64,000 nt of DNA from Altererythrobacter sp. BO-6 (lineage in GTDB: Bacteria > Pseudomonadota > Alphaproteobacteria > Sphingomonadales > Sphingomonadaceae). Each line of letters starts with the position of its first letter. The first letter of the stretch is position 1. A model generated the notes under the pieces. The model was not told the DNA's origin. It saw only the letters and a program-made list of their open reading frames with translations, and searched no databases. The stretch is taken from positions 1,054,001-1,118,000 of the forward strand of contig NZ_CP049259.1 in NCBI RefSeq assembly GCF_011047315.1, read 5' to 3'. Of the stretch, positions 55,841 to 64,000 are shown piece by piece. Position numbers and translations under genes: made by a program.

Positions 55841-56172
55841 CTATCGGCCAGGCACAGGGTGAGCGGGTTAGCCACACCACGCAACTTGCCCGTTGGCAGG
55901 GGGAGAAGGCGGTTTATCACCTTCTCGTGATTACCGGCGATGCAGCCGAAGCCATTGCGATGCACGCACGCCTGCTCCGGCTTGAATATGGCACGCGGCG
56001 CGGGTTCGGCTCGGTCAAGGTGATCGCGCGGCTGGGCGAGACGACTTGGAAGAGTTCAGTTTTTCCGCAGAACAAGGCCAGCGAATGGATTTTGCTGGTC
56101 AGCAAGAAGGTTATGCGGGCCGAGGATCTGGCGGCAGGCGATCAGGTGACGATGGAGTTGGAGCTGTTGTGA
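55837..56172 (+). CDS. DUF1905 domain protein
   Basis: 111 residues from a GTG at 55837 within the preceding stop (GTGA). The small beta-barrel pattern of DUF1905 is clear: LARWQGEKAVYHLLVITGDA, RRGFGSVKVIARLGETTWKS, VFPQNKASEWILLVSKKV and LAAGDQVTMELEL. Function of the family is unknown. No signal peptide. Coupled to the cyclophilin-like gene and followed by two hairpin repeats. Confidence 0.82.
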   Translation: MTIGQAQGERVSHTTQLARWQGEKAVYHLLVITGDAAEAIAMHARLLRLEYGTRRGFGSVKVIARLGETTWKSSVFPQNKASEWILLVSKKVMRAEDLAAGDQVTMELELL

Positions 56173-56173
56173 G

Positions 56174-56191
56174 TTCCTGCGAAAGCAGGAA
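56174..56191. repeat. Hairpin repeat TTCCTGC-GAAA-GCAGGAA
   Basis: A perfect seven-base stem closed by a GNRA-type GAAA loop. A second related hairpin follows at 56218. Such C/G-rich hairpins are common dispersed intergenic units in alphaproteobacteria and may also end transcription here. Confidence 0.6.
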
Positions 56192-56217
56192 CCCCGATGC
56201 ATTGCGCTACCTACCGG

Positions 56218-56238
56218 GCTCCTGCTTTTCGCAGGAGC
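56218..56238. repeat. Hairpin repeat GCTCCTGC-TTTTC-GCAGGAGC
   Basis: Perfect eight-base stem. Same CCTGC/GCAGG core as the hairpin at 56174. Lies between the convergent DUF1905 and Rsh genes. Confidence 0.6.
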
Positions 56239-56247
56239 GCACGGCCA

Positions 56248-58338
56248 TCAGATACGTTCCGCCTGCGCCACCGCATCGCTGGCGCGCAAAGCGCTGAGGA
56301 TACGCGTCAAATGCGCCAAGTCCTGCACCTCAAGGTCCAACTCGTAAGTGGCGAAGGGATGATCGGTTTCAATCTGGCCCAGCTGCTTCACATTGGCATG
56401 GCTCTGAGCGAAGATACCCGCCATCTCGGCCAGCGTACCGGGCCGGTCATAAAGCGTCACACGCAGCCGCCCGACTGCCCCTTGCGAACGCTTGCCCCAG
56501 CTTAGGTCCAGCCAGTCGGCATCGACGCCATTGGCCAGTTCGAAGCAGCCGATCGCATGGACCTCCACCCCCTCACCCTTGCGCCGCAGGCCCACGATGC
56601 GGTCACCCGGCACGGGGTGGCAGCAATCGGCCAGCTGAAAGCCGACGCCCGGCGTAAGGCCGCGGATAGAGATGGCGTGCTCGCGCCGGGTCCAATCGTC
56701 ATCCTCGTCGATATCGGCAGTGCAGCCGGGAACCAGCGCTTCCATCACTTCACGGTCGGTCAGCTTGGCTGCGCCGATCGCGAACATCAGGTCTTCCTCG
56801 TCCATCAGCCCCAGGCGCTGGACCGCAGCATCGCGCGCCTTCTTGCCGATGCGCGCGGGGACCTTGGTGGCGATCTCGTCAAACAGCTTGCGGCCGATTT
56901 CCGCGATTTCCGCGCGCTCCTTCAGCCGCACCGCACGGCGGATCGCCGCGCGCGCCTTGCCGGTGACGACGAAGCCCAGCCATGACAGCTGCGGCTCGGC
57001 ATTCTTGCTCTTGATGATCTCCACCACGTCGCCATTGCTCAGTGGAGTGCGCAGCGGCATGTGGCGCCCGTTGATCTTCGCACCCACCGCACGTGCACCC
57101 AGATCGGTGTGCACGGCAAAGGCGAAATCGACCGGGGTCGCACCTTTGGGCAGCTGGAACAGCCCGCCCTTGGGGGTGAAGGCAAAGATCCGGTCCTGGT
57201 AGATCGCGAGCCGCGTGTGTTCGAGCAGTTCCTCGGCATCATGGCTGGCATCGACGATCTCGATCAGGTCGCGCAGCCAGCCAACCGCGCCATCGGGCTT
57301 GTCGCCCTGCTTGTAGGCCCAGTGCGCGGCGAACCCAAACTCGTTGGTCATATGCATGGCGCGGGTGCGGATCTGCACCTCCACCCGCATCGAATTCTCG
57401 TACATCAAAGAGGTGTGGAGCGACTTGTAGCCATTCGACTTGGGCGTCGAGATATAGTCCTTGAAGCGCCCGGGCAGGAATTGCCAGGTGGTGTGAAGCA
57501 CGCCCAGGGCAGCGTAGCAATCGGCCTCGCTCTCGCAGATCACGCGAAAGGCCATGATATCGGTTACTTGTTCGAAGCTGACATGGCGTTCGGCCATCTT
57601 CTTCCAGATCGAATAGGGATGCTTCTCGCGGCCGGAAACCTCGACCTTCAGCCCCGCCTCGGCCAGCGCCTGCTTGACCTTGAGCGCGATCGCATCGACC
57701 TGCCCGCCGTCCTGACTGCGCAGATCCTCCAGCTTCTTGGTGATCGTGGCATGCGCTTCGGGCTCGAGCTGTTCGAAGGCGAGCAGCTGCATCTCGCGCA
57801 TGTATTCATACATCCCCACGCGCTCTGCCAGCGGGGCATAGATATCCATCGTTTCGCGCGCGATCCGCTGGCGCTTTTCCGGCGACTTGATGAAATGCAG
57901 CGTGCGCATGTTGTGGAGCCGGTCTGCCAGCTTGACCAGCAGCACGCGGATATCCTCGCTCATCGCCAGCAGGAACTTGCGCAGGTTTTCCGCCGCCCGC
58001 TCATCCTCGGGCATTTGCTCGATCTTGGAAAGCTTGGTCACACCGTCGACCAGCCGCGCCACATCCTGGCCGAAATTGGCCTCGATATCCTCGATAGTCG
58101 CCAGCGTGTCTTCGACCGTGTCGTGCAGCAGCGCGGTGATGATGGTCTGCTGGTCGAGCTTGAGGTCGGTCATCAGCCCGGCGACTTCGACCGGATGGCT
58201 GAAATAGGGATCGCCCGATGCGCGTTTCTGCGTGCCGTGCTTTTGCACGGTGTAGACATAGGCACGGTTCAGCGCCGCCTCATCGGCGTCAGGGTCATAA
58301 CCCAGGACCCGTTCAACAAGTTCGTATTGCCGCAGCAT
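56248..58338 (-). CDS. rsh: Bifunctional (p)ppGpp synthetase/hydrolase (RelA/SpoT, Rsh)
   Basis: 696 residues, the usual length for the single alphaproteobacterial Rsh. The N-terminal HD hydrolase has SHPVEVAGLM and LLHDTVEDT. The synthetase domain follows (about 230-340: RHVSFEQVTDIMAFRVICES, PKSNGYKSLHTSL, VEVQIRTRAMH). Then come TGS (FTPKGGLFQLPKGATPVDFA), a helical/zinc-finger part (GVGFQLADCCHPVPGDRIVG) and a C-terminal ACT domain (RVTLYDRPGTLAEMAGIFAQ). Both catalytic domains look intact. It controls the stringent response. Confidence 0.95.
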   Translation of the reverse strand: MLRQYELVERVLGYDPDADEAALNRAYVYTVQKHGTQKRASGDPYFSHPVEVAGLMTDLKLDQQTIITALLHDTVEDTLATIEDIEANFGQDVARLVDGVTKLSKIEQMPEDERAAENLRKFLLAMSEDIRVLLVKLADRLHNMRTLHFIKSPEKRQRIARETMDIYAPLAERVGMYEYMREMQLLAFEQLEPEAHATITKKLEDLRSQDGGQVDAIALKVKQALAEAGLKVEVSGREKHPYSIWKKMAERHVSFEQVTDIMAFRVICESEADCYAALGVLHTTWQFLPGRFKDYISTPKSNGYKSLHTSLMYENSMRVEVQIRTRAMHMTNEFGFAAHWAYKQGDKPDGAVGWLRDLIEIVDASHDAEELLEHTRLAIYQDRIFAFTPKGGLFQLPKGATPVDFAFAVHTDLGARAVGAKINGRHMPLRTPLSNGDVVEIIKSKNAEPQLSWLGFVVTGKARAAIRRAVRLKERAEIAEIGRKLFDEIATKVPARIGKKARDAAVQRLGLMDEEDLMFAIGAAKLTDREVMEALVPGCTADIDEDDDWTRREHAISIRGLTPGVGFQLADCCHPVPGDRIVGLRRKGEGVEVHAIGCFELANGVDADWLDLSWGKRSQGAVGRLRVTLYDRPGTLAEMAGIFAQSHANVKQLGQIETDHPFATYELDLEVQDLAHLTRILSALRASDAVAQAERI

Positions 58339-58535
58339 CGTTCAGCAAATGTGCGGTGCAGCGCGACTTATTGCAATGCGAAATCCACCGTTGCCGGACG
58401 ATAGCTTTCGCCATGGGCCGGAATGTGGGCGTGATGTCGCATTCGAACAAGCATCGGGTGCAAATTCTGGTTATTTCTCATCGTGTTCGACATTCGCGGC
58501 TGCAGAGTTGGCCGCCTCATAGCGGGAGAACTGCG

Positions 58536-59285
58536 ATGCGTTTCATCTCGGGTCTGATTGCAGCCAGTGTCATGGCTGCAATCCCGGCAAGCGGCCTCAG
58601 CGCACAAAGCCTGGGCACAGTGATAAAGAAGTCTGCTGAACGAGAAACCAAGCGCCAGGCCGATCGCCGCACGCGCGAGGCCGTGCAATGCGTGACCGGC
58701 GCGCGGGACTGCCTGCCTGAAGATCCCGGCAAGGAGGGCGGCGGAGGCGCACCTGCCGCCGCGCCCGCCGCTGCTCCTGCGGCGCCCGTAGCAGCAAACG
58801 GCGGAGTGCTCGATCCTTTCGCGGCGCAAACCAGTCCGCCGGCCGCCCCGTTCTCCGTTCCGCCGATTGCCGGGGCGACAGCCGTCGATCATCAGGCCGG
58901 GCAACTGTCCAGCTATCGCCGCATCACCGGCTTCAAGCCCAAGCAGATCAGCTATCAGGACCAGACCGGCCTGCTGACGCGCACCCAATACGAACTGACC
59001 GGCGGGCAGACCGCTTCCGCCATGATCGCTGCGTGGCGTGAGCCGCTGCTGCGGCAGGGCTTCGTGATCGAATGGCAGTGCTCGCGCAAGGCACAATGCG
59101 GCAGCTCTTCCTACCACCAGCTTGGCGCGGGTTACGTACCGGTCAATGGCATCAATCTGGGCATTGCCGGAGACACCGAATACTTCACCGCCAGGCGCGC
59201 GCAGCAAGGCCAGCCCACGGTCTATGTCTCGATCGCGCTCAACCGCAAGGTCGCCTATGTTGACGTGCTGGAGATCGCGCCTTGA
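58536..59285 (+). CDS. DUF4892-like exported protein
   Basis: 249 residues from ATG 58536 (GGGAGA upstream). Signal peptide MRFISGLIAASVMAAIPASG. An alanine/proline-rich linker (about 70-90) precedes the C-terminal domain with SSYRRITGFKPKQISYQDQT, SAMIAAWREPLLRQGFVIEW and YVSIALNRKVAYVDVLEI, reminiscent of DUF4892 in envelope proteins that often carry an OmpA domain; none is present here. The stop overlaps the TTG start of the next gene (TTGA), so the two are co-made and probably act together in the periplasm. Confidence 0.68.
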   Translation: MRFISGLIAASVMAAIPASGLSAQSLGTVIKKSAERETKRQADRRTREAVQCVTGARDCLPEDPGKEGGGGAPAAAPAAAPAAPVAANGGVLDPFAAQTSPPAAPFSVPPIAGATAVDHQAGQLSSYRRITGFKPKQISYQDQTGLLTRTQYELTGGQTASAMIAAWREPLLRQGFVIEWQCSRKAQCGSSSYHQLGAGYVPVNGINLGIAGDTEYFTARRAQQGQPTVYVSIALNRKVAYVDVLEIAP

Positions 59286-60214
59286 GGCAATTGGCGCTGC
59301 TGGCAGGGGCAGCGCTCGCGCTTGCCGCACCGCTGCCTCTGGCGGCGCTCCAGACGGATTACTTCACCCTTCCCAATGGGCAGAAAGTCCGCACCACTGA
59401 CCCCAATGGCGGGCGCGGCAAGGTCAATGCCGATGGCAGCGTGACCTATCCTGACGGCACGACCGTGGGCGTCGGCGCGAACGACAGCACTGTGGTGCGC
59501 CGCGCCGATGGCAGCACCAGCAGCCAGCCGCCGCCCGACACATTCGAACTGCCCAATGGCCAGCAGGTGCGCGCCACCGACCCCAGTGGGCAGCGCGGCA
59601 AGCAGAACGCCGACGGCAGCGTTACCTATCCCGATGGCACCACGGTCGGGATGGGGAGCAAGGGCGAAACCGTTGTCACCCGGCCGGACGGATCGGCCAG
59701 CAGCAGCGACGCGCCGGACAAGGGGCCGGCTGGTGGCGGCACCGACACCGCTAGCAATGGCTGGGTCACCCTGCCCAATGGCGAGCGCGTCCCTGCCAAT
59801 GGCCCCGACGGGCAACCGGGGGTGCTGCAGCCCGATGGCAGCATCCGCTATGGCGACGGGACTGTTATCTCCGGTGCTCCGGGCACCGCCACAACCGTCA
59901 CCGGCAGCGATGGCATGGCGCGCGATTTCCGCAATGTCCTTGAAGCCAGCTCCGAAGCCAGCGCAGCAGGCGGGGCAATGGACCTGAATGAAATGCGTGC
60001 GATCAGCGACCGGATGCTTGAGCGTGCGAAGAAGATGTCCGAGCTAGAGCGAGAGCGGGACAAATGCCTGAAGGGCGATGCGGGCGACCAGTGCCGCAAG
60101 AACATCAGCGATGCGATCCGCCAGCTCGAGCGCGAGAACAAGGACGACGCGACGAACTATTTCGAGCAGTTGCAGCGCAGCCGTGCCATGGGTGGCGGCA
60201 GCGAACCCAAATAG
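59282..60214 (+). CDS. Exported repeat protein of unknown function
   Basis: 310 residues from a TTG at 59282 inside the previous stop. Signal peptide (RQLALLAGAALALAAPLPLA). Three tandem units follow, each with LPNG, then DP-x-G or GPDGQPG, then ADGSVTYPDGTTVG or a variant (about residues 29-75, 83-130 and 160-195), like a small beta-repeat structure. A C-terminal charged helix (MLERAKKMSELERERDKCLK) with two Cys is probably a coiled coil. I recognise no family. Coupled to the DUF4892-like gene. Confidence 0.7.
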   Translation: MRQLALLAGAALALAAPLPLAALQTDYFTLPNGQKVRTTDPNGGRGKVNADGSVTYPDGTTVGVGANDSTVVRRADGSTSSQPPPDTFELPNGQQVRATDPSGQRGKQNADGSVTYPDGTTVGMGSKGETVVTRPDGSASSSDAPDKGPAGGGTDTASNGWVTLPNGERVPANGPDGQPGVLQPDGSIRYGDGTVISGAPGTATTVTGSDGMARDFRNVLEASSEASAAGGAMDLNEMRAISDRMLERAKKMSELERERDKCLKGDAGDQCRKNISDAIRQLERENKDDATNYFEQLQRSRAMGGGSEPK

Positions 60215-60250
60215 CATTGCAGGCTGGACTTTAATCTCCATACGCGTCAT

Positions 60251-60264
60251 TGTGAACGTTCACA
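60251..60264. promoter_or_regulatory. Perfect palindrome TGTGAACGTTCACA upstream of laminarinase
   Basis: 14-bp perfect palindrome with central CG, typical of LacI-family operators, 24 bases before the GH16 start codon. It would suit repression in the absence of laminari-oligosaccharides by a regulator encoded elsewhere. Confidence 0.68.
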
Positions 60265-60287
60265 GAGTGACTTTTGGAGAGGCCCCG

Positions 60288-61184
60288 ATGTTCGCACGCA
60301 AGTTCCTGGTCAGCGCAAGCGCCGCGCTGCTCGCCGCTCACCCCGCCCAGGCGGATCACCACCCGATCAGCGCGAGCGCAGAGGCCCGCACACTGGTGTT
60401 TGCCGACGAGTTCGATGATGGAGCGCTCGACCGATCGAAGTGGAACGTGGTTGGCCCCGAATTCTGGGTCAACAACGAACAGCAGGCCTATCTCGACAGC
60501 CCGGAGACGATCCGGTTTGCCGATGACATCGAAGGGGCAGAGGGCGGCGTGCTGGTCCTGCGCCCGGTCTACAAGCCCGGGGTTGACACGCGGAAGGACC
60601 GCAAGGCCGATTTCATCTCCGGCCGGATCAACAGCCAGGGCAAGTTCGACTTTACGTATGGCCGTGCCGAAGCCCGGATCAAGCTGCCCGATGCGACCGG
60701 TGTGTGGCCGGCCTGGTGGCTGCTCGGCAATGGCAAATGGCCGGAGACCGGCGAGATCGACATCATGGAATATGTCGGCGAGAAGGACTGGATCGGCGTG
60801 GCAATGCATGGCCCCGGCTATTCGGGGGAAACCCCGCTGGTGAACAAATATTTCTTCCCTGAAGGGCAGGATGTAACCGGCTGGCATGTCTATGCGGTCG
60901 AATGGACGAAGGACTCGATCGAGTTCGAAATTGACGGCCAGGTGATCTATCGCGTGACCCGCCCGATGGTCGAATTCTACGGCGAATGGCGCTTCGATAC
61001 GCCGCAGCACCTGATCCTGAATTTCGCCGTGGGCGGGATCTACCCGCTCAAGACCAATGGCATCAAACAGCCATATGTGGGCGTGCCTGAGGAAACGGTC
61101 GATCAGATCAAGACCGGCGAGATTGCGATGCTGGTAGACTGGGTACGGGTCTATGCACCCGCTGGAGATAAGCCAGCGGAGTAA
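60288..61184 (+). CDS. GH16 endo-beta-1,3-glucanase (laminarinase-like)
   Basis: 298 residues from ATG 60288 with GGAGAGG upstream. Signal peptide FARKFLVSASAALLAAHPAQA. A single GH16 domain follows: LVFADEFDDGALDRSKWN at the start, YGRAEARIKLPDATGVWPAW, and the catalytic E-x-D-x-x-E motif GEIDIMEYVG with Glu156, Asp158 and Glu161. The final strand is LVDWVRVYAPA. The family cuts beta-1,3-glucans such as laminarin outside or in the periplasm. Probably induced through the LacI-type site just upstream. It stands alone, ending one base before the convergent hemF stop. Confidence 0.92.
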   Translation: MFARKFLVSASAALLAAHPAQADHHPISASAEARTLVFADEFDDGALDRSKWNVVGPEFWVNNEQQAYLDSPETIRFADDIEGAEGGVLVLRPVYKPGVDTRKDRKADFISGRINSQGKFDFTYGRAEARIKLPDATGVWPAWWLLGNGKWPETGEIDIMEYVGEKDWIGVAMHGPGYSGETPLVNKYFFPEGQDVTGWHVYAVEWTKDSIEFEIDGQVIYRVTRPMVEFYGEWRFDTPQHLILNFAVGGIYPLKTNGIKQPYVGVPEETVDQIKTGEIAMLVDWVRVYAPAGDKPAE

Positions 61185-62042
61185 TCAGCTCCACACTGCT
61201 TCAGGCGGCAGGCTCATCAATATCGCATCGACATTGCCGCCGGTCTTGAGCCCGAACAGCGTACCGCGGTCATAGACCAGGTTGAATTCGGCATAGCGCC
61301 CACGCCATTCGAGTTGCTGCAGCTTGTCTTGCGGCGTGAACTCGCTTTCCATCCGCCGACGCACCAGCTGCGGGTAGATGTCGAGGAACGCCTTGCCGAC
61401 ATCCTGCGTGAAGGCGAAATTGCGTTCGAACGCGGCGTCGTCAGCGCATTCGAGGTGATCGTAGAAGATTCCGCCGACCCCGCGATGCACCCCGCGATGC
61501 GGGATGAAGAAATAGTCGTCCGCCCATTTCTTGAAGCGTTCATAATAGGTCGGGTTGTGGGCCATGCAGGCCGCACGGAAACGCGCGTGGAAATCCGCGG
61601 TGTCTTCCTCGTAGGGGATCGGCGGGTTCAAATCCGCCCCGCCGCCAAACCACGCCGCCTGCGTGGTAAGGAAGCGCGTGTTCATATGCACCGCAGGCAC
61701 ATGCGGGTTGGCCATATGCGCGACCAGACTGATGCCGGTAGCGGTGAAGCCGGGATGCTCGGGCGAAGCACCGTTGACCGAAGCGGCGAAATCCTTGCTG
61801 AAGCTGCCCTTCACCGTCGAGACATTGACCCCGACCTTTTCAAACACCTTGCCTTTCATCAGGCCCTGCACCCCGCCGCCGGGATCGGGATTGCCCTCTT
61901 CCTCGCGCTGCCACGGGGTATATTGGAAGCTCGCATCAGAGCCCGTCTCGCGCTCGATTTCCTCGAACGCGGCGCAGATCTGGTCGCGCAAGCTTTCGAA
62001 CCATTCCTTTGCGCGCGCGGTGTGCGGTGTCCAGTCAGCCAT
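61185..62042 (-). CDS. hemF: Oxygen-dependent coproporphyrinogen III oxidase
   Basis: 285 residues from ATG 62042 (GGGGAA upstream); an in-frame ATG at 62093 is less likely. Full HemF pattern: GSDASFQYTPWQREEEGNPD, PHVPAVHMNTRFLTTQAAWF, GGGADLNPPIPYEED, HRGVHRGVGGIFYDHLE and RGRYAEFNLVYDRGTLFGLK. It converts coproporphyrinogen III to protoporphyrinogen IX in aerobic haem synthesis. Intact, cytoplasmic. Confidence 0.96.
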   Translation of the reverse strand: MADWTPHTARAKEWFESLRDQICAAFEEIERETGSDASFQYTPWQREEEGNPDPGGGVQGLMKGKVFEKVGVNVSTVKGSFSKDFAASVNGASPEHPGFTATGISLVAHMANPHVPAVHMNTRFLTTQAAWFGGGADLNPPIPYEEDTADFHARFRAACMAHNPTYYERFKKWADDYFFIPHRGVHRGVGGIFYDHLECADDAAFERNFAFTQDVGKAFLDIYPQLVRRRMESEFTPQDKLQQLEWRGRYAEFNLVYDRGTLFGLKTGGNVDAILMSLPPEAVWS

Positions 62043-62107
62043 ACATTCCCCTGATACGATCCAGTTGACGTCTTGCCAAAGCGCCGCGCGCACGGCAAGT
62101 CACAACC

Positions 62108-62800
62108 ATGGTTCCCCTTTCGTTCGCCAATCAGGAAATGCTGCTGGTCGATGGCCGCGCGCTTTACTGGCCGCGCGAACAGGCCTTGCTGGTGGCGGAC
62201 CTGCATCTGGAGAAGGCGAGCTGGTATGCGCGGGGCGGGCAGATGCTGCCGCCTTATGACAGCCGCGCTACGCTGGAGCGGGTGGCGGATGCAGTGAAGC
62301 AGACTGGTGCGCGGCGTGTGATCACGCTGGGCGATAACTTCCACGATAGTGAAGGGACGTCGCGGCTCGATCCTTATGCTGCGGGAATGCTGGAAGCGCT
62401 GACCCGCGCGCTCGACTGGGTGTGGATCACCGGCAATCATGACGAGCACATGCATCGCACATTCGGTGGCGAGTTGGCGGCGGAGCTGGAGATCGGCGGG
62501 ATCGTGCTGCGGCATATTGCGCAGCCAGGAGAAACCCGGCCAGAGCTGTCGGGCCATTTCCACCCCAAGGTGCGGGTGAACATCCGCAACCGTCATATCA
62601 GCCGACCTTGCGGTGTCCTCAGTCGCAGCCAGACAAGCGGCGACCGGATGATCCTGCCAGCTTTCGGCGCGCTTACCGGAGGAATGGACGCAGGCGCGCC
62701 GGAAATTCGCGCCGCGCTCAGCCCTGCGAACGCGATCGACGCCGTGCTGCCTGCCAAGGGAAGGCTGGTGCAATTGCGGCTTTTTCGTAGCGCGGCCTAA
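62108..62800 (+). CDS. pdeM: Ligase-associated DNA damage response endonuclease PdeM
   Basis: 230 residues with the metallophosphoesterase ligands in order: [36 protein letters not shown] and [11 protein letters not shown]. Length and motif wording match PdeM, which usually accompanies an exonuclease, an ATP-dependent ligase and a helicase in bacterial end-processing sets; those partners are not in this window. Divergent from hemF. Confidence 0.88.
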   Translation: MVPLSFANQEMLLVDGRALYWPREQALLVADLHLEKASWYARGGQMLPPYDSRATLERVADAVKQTGARRVITLGDNFHDSEGTSRLDPYAAGMLEALTRALDWVWITGNHDEHMHRTFGGELAAELEIGGIVLRHIAQPGETRPELSGHFHPKVRVNIRNRHISRPCGVLSRSQTSGDRMILPAFGALTGGMDAGAPEIRAALSPANAIDAVLPAKGRLVQLRLFRSAA

Positions 62801-62857
62801 CCCCTAGCGTTCCGACTGCTTTACCACTACATAGCACCCACAGAATCACGGCTGAAA

Positions 62858-62874
62858 CAGGAGAACACCCCATA
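62858..62874 (+). promoter_or_regulatory. Ribosome site and AUA start codon of infC
   Basis: AGGAG at 62859-62863 lies eight bases before ATA at 62872. ATA is in frame with infC, and the codons after it read ARPPRRS before the first ATG at 62896, as in sphingomonad IF-3 N termini. Rare start codons are the basis of IF-3 autocontrol. Confidence 0.72.
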
Positions 62875-63414
62875 GCCCGTCCACCCCGGCGTTCGATGGC
62901 CCCGCCAATCAAAAGCGGCCCTCGCTACGATGAATTCATCCAGTCCGACAAAGTACGCGTGATCGACCACGAGGGAGAGAACCTCGGCGTCATGTATACG
63001 CGCGAAGCGATGGAGCAGGCGAACGAGCTTGGCCTGAACCTGGTCGAAGTATCGCCCAATGCGGACCCGCCGGTGGCCAAATTCCTTGATGTCGGCAAGT
63101 ACCGATATGAGGCTCAAAAGAAAGCCAACGCAGCCCGCAAGACCCAGAAGACGCAGGAGATCAAGGAGATCAAGATGCGTCCCAACATCGACACGCATGA
63201 TTATGACGTGAAGATGCGCAATGTGAACAAGTTCATCGAGCACGGCGACAAGGTGAAGGTCACGCTGCGGTTCCGCGGACGCGAAATGGCGCACCAGGAA
63301 CTGGGCATGAACTTGCTCAAGCGGGTGCAGGACGATGTGGCGGAAATCGCCAAGGTCGAAGCCTTTCCGCGGCTTGAGGGGCGCCAGATGCTGATGGTGC
63401 TCGCGCCGAAGTAA
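62872..63414 (+). CDS. infC: Translation initiation factor IF-3, probable AUA start
   Basis: 180 residues if started at ATA 62872, or 172 from ATG 62896. The N domain ([60 protein letters not shown]) and the C domain ([40 protein letters not shown]) are complete. IF-3 binds the 30S subunit and rejects non-standard starts. The AGGAG site is placed for ATA and lies too far from ATG 62896. Followed by a strong terminator. Confidence 0.95.
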   Translation: MARPPRRSMAPPIKSGPRYDEFIQSDKVRVIDHEGENLGVMYTREAMEQANELGLNLVEVSPNADPPVAKFLDVGKYRYEAQKKANAARKTQKTQEIKEIKMRPNIDTHDYDVKMRNVNKFIEHGDKVKVTLRFRGREMAHQELGMNLLKRVQDDVAEIAKVEAFPRLEGRQMLMVLAPK

Positions 63415-63443
63415 ACCACGGCAGCGAAACCCGAATTTTTGAA

Positions 63444-63470
63444 GGGCGTGCCTGATTGGCGCGCCCTTTT
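63444..63470 (+). terminator. Rho-independent terminator after infC
   Basis: GGGCGTGCC pairs with GGCGCGCCC (one G-U pair) around TGATT, followed by TTTT. It is 30 bases past the stop. Confidence 0.85.
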
Positions 63471-63536
63471 CGTATGCGCGGTCTCGCCAACCGGCAGCTT
63501 CGTGGCTAGCATGCTGGAAATGGGGAAATTTCACAC

Positions 63537-64000
63537 ATGACAGCCCGCCAGATCGGCCTCATCCTCGGCCCATTGGCCTTCGCTTTCACTGCATTCACAC
63601 CGGCCCCTGCCGGCATGCCGGCCGAGGGCTGGCTGGTCGCGGGGCTGGTGGTGTGGATGGCAGCATGGTGGATGACAGAGGCGATCCCGCTCACCGCCAC
63701 CGCGCTGCTGCCTTTCATCGTCCTGCCGTTCGGCGGCGTCGGCAGCGCGCGCGAGGTTGCCGCCAGCTATTATTCGCCGATCCTGTTCCTGATCCTCGGC
63801 GGCGCGTTCATTGCGCTGGCGATCGAGCGTACCGGGCTGCACAAGCGGCTGAGCCTTGCGATCCTGCGGCTGGTCGGCACAAGCGGCGGTCAGACACAGC
63901 TGCTGCTGGCCTTCATGATCAGCGCCGCACTGCTTTCGATGCTGATCTCCAACACCTCGACCGCGCTGATCATGATGCCGATGGCGCTGGCAGTGCTGGC
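63537..64000 (+). CDS. DASS/SLC13-family anion symporter, N-terminal part
   Basis: Starts at ATG 63537 and is open to the window end (154 residues). The N-terminal helices match the divalent anion:sodium symporter family: WMAAWWMTEAIPLTATALLP, ILFLILGGAFIALAIERTGL and the first substrate/sodium SNTSTALIMMP motif. Likely substrates are dicarboxylates, sulfate or phosphate. The rest is outside the window. Confidence 0.88.
   Translation, partial: MTARQIGLILGPLAFAFTAFTPAPAGMPAEGWLVAGLVVWMAAWWMTEAIPLTATALLPFIVLPFGGVGSAREVAASYYSPILFLILGGAFIALAIERTGLHKRLSLAILRLVGTSGGQTQLLLAFMISAALLSMLISNTSTALIMMPMALAVL

Noticed and set aside
56174..56238. CRISPR-like repeats.
   Set aside because: Only two related hairpins with no regular spacer units; better explained as dispersed intergenic hairpins.

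Overview
The window looks like a chromosomal segment of an alphaproteobacterium in the Sphingomonadales, probably an Erythrobacteraceae-type marine or freshwater heterotroph. The basis is the protein style (three TonB-dependent receptors, an IF-3 of the alphaproteobacterial form, aerobic HemF, a single long Rsh, PdeM), the mostly high G+C with dense ATGA/GTGA/TGATG gene overlaps, and the short intergenic hairpins. Species cannot be named from the sequence alone.

Region 1 (1-21.7 kb) is a large catabolic cluster. It holds two transporters (MFS and GPH type), a VAO-type FAD oxidase, an FAD monooxygenase, a methyltransferase with a small coupled partner, a propionyl-CoA-synthetase-like enzyme coupled to an isocitrate-lyase-family C-C lyase, a zinc alcohol dehydrogenase, a fumarate-reductase-like flavoprotein and an IclR regulator. 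It also has a family III CoA-transferase next to a methylaspartate ammonia-lyase, a possible PAP/fibrillin-like protein, two DUF1838 proteins, an NmrA/YCII pair and a secreted arylsulfatase. The substrate is not recognisable. The gene set fits an organic acid broken down through a branched C5 dicarboxylate (mesaconate-like) to pyruvate and propionyl/acetyl units.

Region 2 (22.3-29.4 kb) is a sucrose utilisation locus: LacI regulator, sugar transporter, TonB receptor, GH68 sucrase and ROK fructokinase, with two identical LacI-type operators between the divergent arms. Region 3 (29.7-37.5 kb) carries a secreted Hcp-like protein and then a putative cyanophycin-scavenging operon: TonB receptor, DcuC/YfcC carrier, secreted cyanophycinase and isoaspartyl peptidase.

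Region 4 (37.7-54.7 kb) is a mosaic accessory region ending at a tRNA-Ser(GGA). It contains an IS6-family element that cut a PRC-barrel gene on one side and a serine recombinase on the other, an ScfR-type regulator divergent from a LuxR-type regulator, an A+T-richer peptide/amide module (LysR, TonB receptor, M28 peptidase, amidase), and an orphan phage-type cassette (ParB-methyltransferase, DUF5681, terminase large subunit). Region 5 (54.8-64 kb) is core housekeeping: cyclophilin, DUF1905, Rsh, envelope proteins, GH16 laminarinase, hemF, pdeM, infC with a probable AUA start, and the beginning of a DASS symporter.

Five genes (near 4.70, 5.45, 8.03, 23.6 and 31.2 kb) carry a single frame change in otherwise well-preserved coding sequence. 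Either the assembly contains indel errors or recent loss of function has hit several catabolic operons; the reads would decide. No CRISPR array, rRNA or recognisable riboswitch was seen.
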